NCBI RefSeq assembly: GCF_964340395.1
Contig: NC_135571.1
Coordinates: forward strand, 13,790,546-13,854,545
Direction of reading: 5' to 3'
Length of the DNA: 64,000 bases
Source: Glandiceps talaboti
Lineage: Eukaryota; Hemichordata; Enteropneusta; Spengelidae
Position 1 is the stretch's first letter. Each line of letters starts with the position of its first letter. Positions 1 through 18,720 of the stretch are shown here, piece after piece. A model generated the notes under the pieces. The model had not been told where the DNA came from and did no database searches. It saw only the letters and a list, made by a program, of their open reading frames with translations. The position numbers and the translations under genes were made by a program.

Positions 1-9127
<9,127 letters not shown>

Positions 9128-9252
9128 GGAATCACTCGACATTGTTGTGCAGCTGAAGGTGAAACGTGGGGACAAAACATCGCTGGAAAAACAGAAACAA
9201 AAAGATATGCTTTATGCTCAGATTATGTATTCATTATTTCCATAGGATTTAA

Positions 9253-9272
9253 GACAGACAGACAGACAGACA

Positions 9273-9309
<37 letters not shown>

Positions 9310-9361
9310 ACAGACAGACAGACAGAGAGACAGGCAGCCAGACATACAGACAGACAGACAT
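9253..9361. repeat. (CAGA/CAGG)n microsatellite in lectin 3' UTR
   Basis: CAGA units change to CAGG and back to CAGA. The block lies between the lectin stop codon at 9127 and the AATAAA at 9430, so it is probably transcribed. Confidence 0.85.
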
Positions 9362-9429
9362 GTTTTTTAGGGATATAATAAGACTTTAAGATTTTAGCTG
9401 TCAGTCTGATTTAGAACTTGTCTTGCATA

Positions 9430-9435
9430 AATAAA
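9430..9435 (+). promoter_or_regulatory. Polyadenylation signal of the lectin gene
   Basis: AATAAA about 300 nt after the lectin stop, the first canonical hexamer in that stretch that I could see. It implies transcript end near 9450. Confidence 0.5.
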
Positions 9436-9604
9436 GTTGGTATAGTACTTCAATTGTGTTCCGAGTCAGTTCATGAACAAATAACCACAATACTTTTAAT
9501 AACTTCCATACCATAGTCTCACTATATCTCTGTCCTTCTTAGCCTCTATTGCTTCTGATGAGATCACTGCAAATTTTCTTTAACATATTCTGGAATGTAA
9601 ATAT

Positions 9605-9755
9605 GATACATGGGGGCGGGGGAGGGTCATCCTGTTTTCGGTTTTTACATGGAGGGAGGGTGGGAGGGAGAGTCAGCGACTTTTCGTAGGCCCGAGGGAA
9701 AAATCCACCGAGTCCTCCCTCCCCCACAAGCCAGAGAAACTGACCAGTCCCTTAC
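9605..9755. mobile_element. C-tract TIR family, solo end (copy D)
   Basis: A G-rich stretch with GGGTCATCCTGTTTTCGG leads to AGCCAGAGAAACTGACCAGT at 9728-9747, matching the right end of copy B. Only one end is recognisable. It fills the short gap between the lectin 3' end and the LINE. Confidence 0.6.
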
Positions 9756-9975
9756 TACTGTCTGTGTGTTGGCAGTATTCTTAGGTTTGATAAAAAGCTG
9801 GAGGTTATGAATTGAACACGTCTGCTAACGTACACTCTGTTGAGATATTATATTACATTAAAACTTTGAAAATTGAAAGTTGCTGAAGAAAGGAATGATT
9901 GTAAATATGCTATTTTTGATCATTCAGCTTTCATTTAGTTTTTTTAATATTATATGATACATCACTGTCAACTAC

Positions 9976-10932
9976 ATGCACGGTATCGTTGTTATACTTT
10001 GGTGTCATATACATCCTTTCATTCTCCTTTGTAGTACAACACAATGTCAAATTTCGTCTTCCGACAAAAAGTGTAAACTCCTTAAATGTGATTACTGTGA
10101 GACTAGGAGATGCATTAAGTGCCTGAAGATACCAGAAGCAACATATAAAAACGTAGGAGACAGGCCAGATTTCCCCTGGTTCTGCGACAACTGTGTAGCG
10201 AAAGCAATGAGATGCATAAAAGAGGAGCGGGAGATAGAGCTAAGATGTAGCAATTTCTTAGAAGGTTTCAGAAAAGAAGTTGTGAATAAACTAGACTTTA
10301 TGCAAACAGAAATAAACGACATCAAGGCTAGACTAGAAGTGGACCCGGTAGTGAAATCACAAGCCCAAACTAAGAATCAAGAAGAGGTTGTAAAGGAGGT
10401 ATGTAGCAACATAAGTGATAGAATATCAAGACAAAAGAATATAGTGGTATTCAACTTACCAGAGGGATCAAGTATACTAAGATCTGAGCTGTTAAAGTAT
10501 GATAAAGAACACTTGGCTAATGTGATAGAGATAACTAGTGGAAATAAGGAAGTTGAAGTGGAAGTTAGAAGACTAGGCAAGAAGGAGCAGGTAGATAATA
10601 ATGATGATGAAGAAGGATCCCACAAGACTGCCAAACCTAGACCTCTACTTGTATCATTCCACACTGAAGAAATGAAGTTTAAAGTTATGAAGAATTTATA
10701 TAAGCTGAAGGATGCTAGGGATCCCTACAACAAGATAAGCATTAAGAATGATATGACAAGACAGGAAAGAGAGGTGGATAAAGGACTCCAAGAAGATGTA
10801 AGAAAGAGGAATACAGAAATGAATGACCCACATTTTTTCTACGCAGTCAGAGGGCTTCCGTGGGACAGAAGAGTTGTGAAAATAAAGAGAAGACCACCAA
10901 GAGAGGTGGATCAGTCACAAAGAGAAATATAG
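9976..10932 (+). CDS. LINE ORF1: PHD-like zinc-finger / RRM-like RNA-binding protein
   Basis: 318 codons. Cysteine pairs C38-x2-C41, C46-x2-C49 and C70-x2-C73 (in ...PWFCDNC) look like the C-terminal part of a PHD-type finger, as in CR1-group ORF1 proteins. A charged, probably coiled-coil stretch follows at about residues 80-150. From about residue 155 IVVFNLPEGS and RRLGK resemble the RRM/C-terminal fold of LINE ORF1p. An acidic run (NNDDEEG) sits near residue 215. The chosen ATG precedes a hydrophobic stretch unlike the rest, so the true start may be further in, or the 5' end may be fused to flanking DNA. Role by family: RNA binding in the retrotransposition particle. Confidence 0.75.
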   Translation: MHGIVVILWCHIHPFILLCSTTQCQISSSDKKCKLLKCDYCETRRCIKCLKIPEATYKNVGDRPDFPWFCDNCVAKAMRCIKEEREIELRCSNFLEGFRKEVVNKLDFMQTEINDIKARLEVDPVVKSQAQTKNQEEVVKEVCSNISDRISRQKNIVVFNLPEGSSILRSELLKYDKEHLANVIEITSGNKEVEVEVRRLGKKEQVDNNDDEEGSHKTAKPRPLLVSFHTEEMKFKVMKNLYKLKDARDPYNKISIKNDMTRQEREVDKGLQEDVRKRNTEMNDPHFFYAVRGLPWDRRVVKIKRRPPREVDQSQREI

Positions 10933-13772
10933 AAATATGGAGTACAAATGCTGATGTCCTGACCCAAGAGAAATTTCAAGAGTTAAGCTGTAGAGTGAAG
11001 GAGAATGAACCCGATATAATTGCAATTTCTGAAGTTAAACCTAAGCACTTCAAATACAGTTTAAATATAGCACAGTTTAACCTGCAAGGGTATAATCTGG
11101 AAGCACTAAACATTACTGAGGTCATCGGCAGGGGAATGTTACTGTATATAAATAAGCATTTATCCTATAATTTATTGGATGTAGATCAACTGATCTCAGT
11201 CCAGGAAGCACAAGTTTGTGAAATAAGCCTAGAAGGACCAGACACTTTGTTGTTTTGTTCACTATACAGAAGTCCGAGTTCAAATCCAACAAATGATGAA
11301 AGTATAAATAATTTATTTAGTTGTCTTGCTGATATGAAACATTCGCATACCGTAATTGCAGGTGATATGAACTATCCAAATATAGACTGGAACATTTATA
11401 GAAATACTGCATCAGGAACTGGTAAGGAATTCAACTTTATTGAGGCTGTCCGAGACTGCTATCTACATCAACATGTGAATTCACCAACCAGGGGGAGAGG
11501 TACTGATAGGCCTTCTATCTTAGACCTTGTCTTCACAAATGAAAAGGAAATTGTAGATTGCGTAGAACATGATGCCCCCCTGGGGAAGAGTGACCATTCT
11601 ATGTTGAAGATCAAAGTCATGTGTGTTAAAGGTGACAATGTACAACCAAAGATTAGATATAAATATGATAATGGAGACTACAATAAAATGAAAGAAATGT
11701 TAAGTATAGACTGGGCAGAAGTACTTAATTCCTGCGGAGATGATGTGAATATACAATGGAACACATTTCTAGAAATTTATAGAGAAGCGGAAACAGTCTA
11801 CATTCCACAGAAAGTTGTGAATCCGTCCAAAAAGAACTATGCTGTACCCCTGGATAGAAAAACTTTAGCAAAGGTTAAAAAGAAGAACAGATTATGGCAA
11901 AGATTCTTGCAAACAAAAGATGGTCAAGTATATCAGGACTATTGTAAAATCCGAAACCAAGTTAGAAGAATAACAAGGAAAGTACAGAAAGATTATGAAA
12001 AGTCAGTGGCGAAGGAGGTCAAGACAAACCCAAAAAAGTTCTGGGGCTATGCCAGTTCTAAATCTAAATTAAGAACTGGAATACCGAACCTATCCAAAAC
12101 AGGCAATGATAAAGGAGAAGATATGACCACCTGTGACAAAGAAAAAGCAGAGGTTCTTGCTGATTTCTTTTCATCAGTCTTCACAAGGGAACAACAAGGC
12201 CACTGGGATTTACCAAATACCATACATGCTAGACACATACTTGAGCTGAATATTACTCCAGAGACTACACTTAAGATTTTATCCAAGTTAAAAACCTCAA
12301 AATCACCAGGCCCTGACCTCGTACATCCCAGAATATTATATGAACTTAGAGAAGTGCTCTGTACCCCATTAACCATAATTTATAACACATCACTAAAGAC
12401 AGGGACAATACCGAATGACTGGAAGTGTGCCAACGTTACGCCTATATTTAAGAAAGGTTGTAAATGGTTAGCCAGCAATTACCGACCAATCAGCCTTACA
12501 AGTGTTGTCTGTAAAATAATGGAAACCCTGATAAGGAACTCTATTGTGAAATATATGAACAGTAATAACTTGTTTAGTGATCAACAGTTTGGTTTCATCA
12601 GTGGTCGTTCGACTGTACTACAACTAATCAAAGTCCTAGACAAGTGGACAGAAATTATTGATCTTGGAGGATGTGTTGATGTTGTGTACTGTGACTTTAT
12701 GAAGGCCTTTGACAAAGTGCCTCATAGGCGTTTAATGGAGAAACTTCAATACTATGGGATCCCAAGCCTGCTGCTAAACTGGATATCTGCTTTCCTCAAT
12801 AATCGGAAACAAAAAGTTATTGTAAATGGCGTTTCATCGGAATGGCAGGAGGTGCTAAGTGGTATACCCCAAGGATCTGTCTTAGGACCCATACTTTTTG
12901 TAATATATATCAACACACTTCCAGATGTAGTACAAAGCTCAGAAATATATCTATTCGCAGACGATACCAAAGTTTTCAGGGGAATATTCAAGGAAGAAGA
13001 CTGTGATTGCTTACAAACAGATATTGATAACATGTATACTTGGACAGAGAACTCTCTTCTGAAATTTCATCCAGATAAATGTGCCAGTATGCGGATAGGA
13101 AAGACACACTTGTCAGATAGATCATATACCATGGGACAAAATAAGGTCAAACTTAGAAATACAAAGGAAGAGAAGGATATAGGAGTAATCGTGGATGATA
13201 AGCTATCCTTTTCAAGTCACATGTCTACAAAAATAAATAAGGCAAATTCCATAATGGGTCTGATAAGGAGAACTTATGCTCATCTTGACAAAGAAAGTTT
13301 TTTATTATTGTACAAAGGTCTGGTTAGACCACATTTGGAATATGCAAATCAAGTCTGGGCACCTTACCTCAAAAAGGATATTATTGCCATCGAGAACGTA
13401 CAGCGCAGAGCTACCAAGTTAATTCCAGGATTTAGAGAATTGTCATACCAGGAAAGACTAAGGCATCTGAACTTACCAACTTTGGCTTACCGTCGTCTAC
13501 GGGGAGATATGATTGAACTCTATAAAATTATGTCGGGGAAATATGACACTAGAGTGACTGATTTTCTCAAGACCAGACATTGTGACACTAGAGGGCATCA
13601 ATATAAACTGTACAAAGTCCATACTAGGCTGGATATTAGGAAATTTTCTTTTGTACATAGAAGTATAAACCAATGGAATAGTCTTCCCAATCATGTGGTT
13701 GATGCACCAAATGTATATAATTTTGAGAGACGTTTAGATAGACACTGGGAAGGACTTGCAAATGAAATTTAA
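10827..13772 (+). CDS. LINE ORF2: AP-like endonuclease + reverse transcriptase
   Basis: The frame is open from 10827 and ends at TAA 13770-13772. The endonuclease starts near 10920 (NIEIWSTNADV), with IAISEVKP, AGDMNYPNIDW and SDHSML as catalytic blocks. The reverse transcriptase carries SNYRPISL (near 12475), YCDFMKAFDKVPH, GIPQGSVLGPILF and YLFADDTK (near 12955). The C-terminal part has HLEYANQVWAPYL and QRRATKLIPG, then WNSLPNHVV. This motif order fits the CR1/L2/Jockey group. No in-frame ATG occurs until about 11136, inside the endonuclease, so translation must start by frameshift or at a non-AUG codon. The frame lies -1 relative to ORF1. Catalytic residues look complete. Confidence 0.88.
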   Translation, partial: PTFFLRSQRASVGQKSCENKEKTTKRGGSVTKRNIEIWSTNADVLTQEKFQELSCRVKENEPDIIAISEVKPKHFKYSLNIAQFNLQGYNLEALNITEVIGRGMLLYINKHLSYNLLDVDQLISVQEAQVCEISLEGPDTLLFCSLYRSPSSNPTNDESINNLFSCLADMKHSHTVIAGDMNYPNIDWNIYRNTASGTGKEFNFIEAVRDCYLHQHVNSPTRGRGTDRPSILDLVFTNEKEIVDCVEHDAPLGKSDHSMLKIKVMCVKGDNVQPKIRYKYDNGDYNKMKEMLSIDWAEVLNSCGDDVNIQWNTFLEIYREAETVYIPQKVVNPSKKNYAVPLDRKTLAKVKKKNRLWQRFLQTKDGQVYQDYCKIRNQVRRITRKVQKDYEKSVAKEVKTNPKKFWGYASSKSKLRTGIPNLSKTGNDKGEDMTTCDKEKAEVLADFFSSVFTREQQGHWDLPNTIHARHILELNITPETTLKILSKLKTSKSPGPDLVHPRILYELREVLCTPLTIIYNTSLKTGTIPNDWKCANVTPIFKKGCKWLASNYRPISLTSVVCKIMETLIRNSIVKYMNSNNLFSDQQFGFISGRSTVLQLIKVLDKWTEIIDLGGCVDVVYCDFMKAFDKVPHRRLMEKLQYYGIPSLLLNWISAFLNNRKQKVIVNGVSSEWQEVLSGIPQGSVLGPILFVIYINTLPDVVQSSEIYLFADDTKVFRGIFKEEDCDCLQTDIDNMYTWTENSLLKFHPDKCASMRIGKTHLSDRSYTMGQNKVKLRNTKEEKDIGVIVDDKLSFSSHMSTKINKANSIMGLIRRTYAHLDKESFLLLYKGLVRPHLEYANQVWAPYLKKDIIAIENVQRRATKLIPGFRELSYQERLRHLNLPTLAYRRLRGDMIELYKIMSGKYDTRVTDFLKTRHCDTRGHQYKLYKVHTRLDIRKFSFVHRSINQWNSLPNHVVDAPNVYNFERRLDRHWEGLANEI

Positions 13773-13889
13773 ATTTGAAGACTATGCTAGCATACGCACT
13801 GACAAGACTTTAATTTAACATGATCTGATATCAGAGGCCTAAATAAGGCCTATAATCAGAATTGTACCTGTATACAATGAATCACACAA

Positions 13890-16358
13890 CATTACATGTT
13901 TGCAGACGAATATCTTCCATGTACTTAATTATAGCCAAATTCAACAGCCCAAGATGGACATTCATTATTTCCTTTCCACTGATAGACCTTTAGCTTGGGT
14001 TTGGAACTGACACTCCCTACTGCTCCCCCAAAAGACACATGCATCGAGCTATTTCTGCTGTCTACTGATTTGTTTTTGCAAATTCCTGGCTAATAGGCAT
14101 ATGCATATGCATATTTAGAGTACCTTAGTATATTTACTTAGGACGAAAACGGTTTAGTGTTGCTTGTATTCAATCCTTAAAACGTCCTATAATTACAATA
14201 CAGTTTAATTTATTATGTAGTGTACCGGCAATTGCTAAGTTTTTTTTAAGATATACTACTGGAGAAGTTGACTTGTCTGACCTGGAGATATGAACAAATC
14301 TCCCATTGCTATATTGGTCATTCTTATTTTTCTGTATGAAATTTACAGCATGACTGTCAGAAAATACCAATCTTTTATGTCCATGAGTGAACTAGGGTCT
14401 TTGAAATGATTCAGTTACAATTTCTACAGTAACTGGTTGTTTTTTGTTCAAATGTTTACCACACAGATGCTTGGCAGAACTCAAGTTCTAAACAAAAGGG
14501 TCTACAGTCTGTGATTTTAAACCTGCCATTTGATGTGCCAATTGAGTACTGCAAAAGCTTATTCGACTGTTTGTTTTGTATTCCCAGATTTTATCGAGTT
14601 CAGAATAAGTTGTGTGAGATTTTTTGAATTAGCTCGAGAGGCCAAAGAAAAAAGAGCAAGTACTTGACTAGCTGCAGTATAACAGGATCTTCAGATTTAA
14701 TTTAAATCCTATCCACTTCGAATTCCTGACGTCTGGGACATACCAGCATCTGCTAATGATTACAGAACATACCACGAGTTAACCATCTCATGCGTCTACA
14801 TGTATCAATAAAAAAATGTGAAATTCACCTTACATTTATTTCAATCACTTGTTGATGCAACAACTCTAGCATAATATTGGCTATGTTAAAGGGATATATG
14901 GATAACTACACTATACAATTGCTGTCACTAGAGCCTATCACTTTGGAGTGTAAGTGCATATGGCACACTTCCAGTGATGTGCAAAAATCATTGTAGTCTA
15001 GTCTATGCACCACTTTAAAATCCAACCAAAATGCTAGAATCCGGAAATTTAGGAGTTCCTTGCCTTACCTGACAGACTAAGCCTCGGGTCATTATCTGGT
15101 AATTTTACCCAGGGATGTATGAATTGCGCAAGATGTATAACATCAGGGCATACATGTATGAATGGCTCAAAATAGGCAGATATCCACAAAATGTATGATT
15201 CAGGCACCTTTACCTGAGCACAACTGTAAATGTCTCATTGCTCTCCCAGTTTGTGTGATTTCCAATTCTGTGTAAGGGAGCGATCAGTTTTTTATGGCCT
15301 GGGGTGGGCCGGTGACTTCTTGTTCGAATTGTACTTAAAAATAGTGAACCCCCTGTGATTCATCCACAAAACAATCCAACCCCCCTCTGGCAAATAAAAA
15401 AAAACATACTGCCCCCCCCCCCCCCCCCCCCGACATCTGTTGACACAAAATATTCCTTGTGTGCTTGCAAAAGACACTCTAGATTCTCAAAGCACAATAC
15501 AGCACACTGCATACTAGTTAATTTTACTTCTTACATTAACAGTAATATTAAGTGTATCTGGTAAATTGCTATCCCAAATCCATTGCTTCATATGTATAAA
15601 GCTCTTTAGATAGGAACCCTATGAGAAGTATGATTGTCTGTTCATGGACATACAAAATATTCATGGTTTAGTAACCAAAAGTTCTAGGATATCTCTTAGA
15701 TTGAGTGAACTATTACCATTATAGATTAATTCAGCTAATTATAAAGTACAATATTAGAAATGGAGTTTATATAATTGTAAACCTAGGGGTTTCAGTAAGA
15801 TTCAAAGTAGCCCGGGAGAGAACTGGAAACAGTATGGGGAGAAGTGCACGCTACACACCTGTGCGCCTGCTATACAAGCACGGTTTTTTTGGGTGGGGGT
15901 TGGAGGGTATTTTAATGTGTTAACTATGTTTTTGAATTATATCAGAGTTACAAGACAGCTACAATTTTCACAATGGTTATATACAATATGTGTTAATGTT
16001 GCAGTTGTGAAAGTTCATATAGGAGTGGGGAGGGGGGTAAGAGGGGGTTTTGTTCTAAATTAATGACATTTGTTTATTGAGCTTGTGTGACATTGTGTGA
16101 TCATCTCTTAATCTCTTATTGTTTTTGTTCCAAACCTTTTCTCAAAACCTATTAATTATCTGATAGCAAATAGTAAAGAAATCACAACAGAGTTGGAAAA
16201 CACAAAACTGAAAATACGAATTTCAGAATGAAAAATTCATTTATTGAATTTGTAAGATTTTACAAATCTGGAAAGTTATACATGACAAAGATGACAAAAT
16301 ACACAGAAACAATTCATTTAGAATAACATAATTATATGGTGGAACTAGTATATAACAG
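13890..16358. other. No gene recognised (2.5 kb)
   Basis: AT-rich unique-looking sequence with short unsupported frames. It holds the C-tract remnant listed at 15277-15480 and G-rich runs near 15890-15905 and 16030. No splice-phased exons were found on either strand. Confidence 0.5.
15277..15480. mobile_element. C-tract TIR family, short copy E
   Basis: It starts GCGATCAGTTTTTTATGGCC then TGGGG, a diverged form of the copy B end. It then has AACAATCCAACCCCCC, a long poly-C and GCAAAAGACACTCT at the far end. The same blocks in reverse order and orientation occur at 52085-52215. Confidence 0.65.
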
Positions 16359-16591
16359 AATAGGGAACTTGTAATCCAGACTGAGCATGCTCAGAAGCAA
16401 AGGACTATGGGAAACATTTGTAGTTCCATATTGATAGAATAAACCTATAATTTTCAGGGTAACCATGGCTACATTATTTGTGGTTATTTAACAAGATTGT
16501 TTACATTACTGATTGAATCATATTTATTATCAATTTCCCATGATGCAACATTCAGGATATTCAAAATGGTTGGTTTGCAAGTTCACTATTG
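16359..16591. mobile_element. ~235-bp MITE-like element, copy 2
   Basis: Begins TAGGGAACTTGTAATCC and ends GGTTTGCAAGTTCACTATT, which are inverted repeats of each other. The interior matches copy 1 (3614-3862) on the opposite strand, including GAGCATGCTCAG and CCCATGATGCAAC. Confidence 0.7.
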
Positions 16592-18175
16592 AACAATGAG
16601 ATGTTGACATTCACTCACAGCTGCACGAGCTGAAACTGGAACATTTTTGAAACTGTTTTGTTTGATACTATAACTTAGTCGTAATATCATACACCCTGAA
16701 CAGTATTGAATCACATGTGGGTAAAAAATATTGTTTTTTGGAACTGTATACATGATATGGTGCAATAAACAGTATCAAATTAATGTTGGGTCTGCACCCC
16801 CCCCCCCCCCCCCCCCATGTGATCATGATTTCAACTTGGTACTGAATAAAATTGACCTCTCTTGATGAGTAAAATGTGAAATTACTGGTATATTAACAAT
16901 CTTCAGGCAATATATTGTTGGTAGTCTGATTGAAAAAACAGCATGCAAGTTTTGGCTGGTGCACTTTTTTGACGTTTTTTTATTTCTGTGTTTTACTACC
17001 TTACTACATTACCGTGGAAATAGTCACTGATATATACAGAGTCATGACATGAAAACATTTTTAAAAGTTTAGGAAAACAATTTTTACACAAAAACTAAAT
17101 ATACACAATTCTGGAATATCAATCAATAAATAAATAAATAAATAAATAAATAACATCAAAGTCCATTTATAGACATCAGCTTATACTAACACTGGTAAAG
17201 TCAATCATTTTAATTGTTCATCTGGAATTTCAGTTTTTCAGTGATTCAAATAAAAACAGATTCCTGGGTGACAGTCCAAATCATGGATGGTTGAAACCAT
17301 TTCAAATACTTTCAGTTTTGAAAGACATTGGCAAAACTTCTGTATGATGAATCACAGTTTAGGATATAAAAACAAGAACTTCAAGATATTTTAAGCAAAT
17401 ATTGTCCTTAATATGAAATAGTACTAACATGGAAATAGCTATGAAGACAGACAAAAATAAAATAAAATGTTTGTTTCCGATATCTTGACTTCAGAAAATA
17501 GGGTAGGTAGGTCGAGATTTTATTTTATTTTACATTTTATCTTTTTTTAATTACTTCAACCCAAAGACAAGATACTCGTTGGTCATAATACTTCTGTAAC
17601 AGTTAATGAGGTGTAAAAGAAGTAAATGAAGATAATTATGTGATTCAGAAGTAGACAAACACAATGTGCAGACTTTGCTGTTATAGGCTGAAATGACACC
17701 ATTTCTCTCTGGAATGTGATTTTGAAAAAAAAGTAACCAAACATACTTTGACAAGAAAACCTACGGGGAAATAGAAGTAAATTGTCATAATTTTACTTTT
17801 TTACATAAAATGTTTAGGGTCAGTGGCTTAAACTGGAGTTAGCCAGGTTATCGGAAACACAATATTTTATTTTATTTGGCCTTAGATTTGAGAATTGAGT
17901 ATTTCAACGTATCGCTACTATGTAAAACAATATTTCTATTGTGCCATCAAAATCTAAAAAAATACCTCAAAAGTGGTGCAAGTTCAAATTGGAATGATTT
18001 CGAATTTTCCACACTGACACTGTGACAGTTAGACCATCCTAAAGAGTAACTTTACACATAAATGTTGTGAAATTGGATGAAAAATTTGACAATGTTTAAT
18101 TTGTTTCCATAGTGACGCACTAAATCTATAAAACCATTATAATACAAAAAGTAACATCATAAAAGAAAACAATTC
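16592..18175. other. No gene recognised; probable PIGZ 3' flank or 3' UTR
   Basis: AT-rich sequence with a poly-C run near 16797-16817 and (AAAT)n near 17125-17152. The downstream end of the minus-strand PIGZ transcript probably falls in or before this stretch. I could not choose a polyadenylation site. Confidence 0.4.
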
Positions 18176-18425
18176 TCGGTACCTGTAATAGCATTTTATC
18201 TCATACTAGAGGGTCAAAATAGAACAAGAAGGTTGACTTATCCTCAGTACCTGTAATAGCATTTTATCTCATGCTAGAGGGTCAAAATAGAACCAGAAGG
18301 TTGACTTATTCTCAGTACCTGTAATAGCATTTTACCTCATGCTAGAGGGTCAAAATAGAACAAGAAGGTTGACTTATTTTCAGTACCTGTAATAGCATTT
18401 TATCTCATGCAAGAGGGTCAAAATA
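18176..18425. repeat. 68-bp tandem repeat, ~3.6 copies
   Basis: ACCTGTAATAGCATTTTA recurs at 18181, 18249, 18317 and 18385, an exact 68-bp period, with few mismatches. It lies just beyond the PIGZ stop codon, so it may be in the 3' UTR. Confidence 0.88.
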
Positions 18426-18427
18426 GA

Positions 18428-18655
18428 AACAAAACAAAAACACTGGTAGGGAACCCTTGTAAAATGACTGGGGAACTTGGGTAGATTTTACCTACTTACC
18501 ACCCATAACAAAAACACTGGTAGGGAACCTTGGTAAAATGACTGGGGAATGCAGGTAGATTTTACCTACTTACCGCCCTTAACAAAAACAGTGGTAGGGA
18601 ACCCTGGTAAAATGACAGGGGAACTCAGGTAGATTTTACCTACTTACCACCCTTA
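18428..18655. repeat. 74-bp tandem repeat, 3 copies
   Basis: The CACTGGTAGGG block (CAGTGG in the third copy) recurs at 18441, 18515 and 18589, with GATTTTACCTACTTACC in every unit. It directly follows the 68-bp array and abuts the PIGZ stop region. Confidence 0.88.
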
Positions 18656-18720
18656 ACAAAAATAGTACATTTTTAATAAATACCATCATCAATTGTCAGT
18701 CATCATGATTTAAAGTCTAC

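Larger units (their letters stand above)
9976..13890 (+). mobile_element. CR1-like LINE, near-complete coding region
   Basis: Two overlapping long open frames (ORF1 9976-10932; ORF2 open from 10827 to 13772) with no stops over 3.8 kb. They encode a Cys-rich nucleic-acid-binding protein and an endonuclease-reverse transcriptase in the usual non-LTR order. Intact frames indicate recent arrival. The 5' edge is uncertain: the first pair of zinc ligands expected of the finger is not clear, so the copy may be slightly 5'-truncated. The 3' UTR contains AGGCCTAAATAAGGCCT (able to form a hairpin) near 13835. The 3' edge at about 13890 is a guess, and no convincing target duplication was found. Confidence 0.85.
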
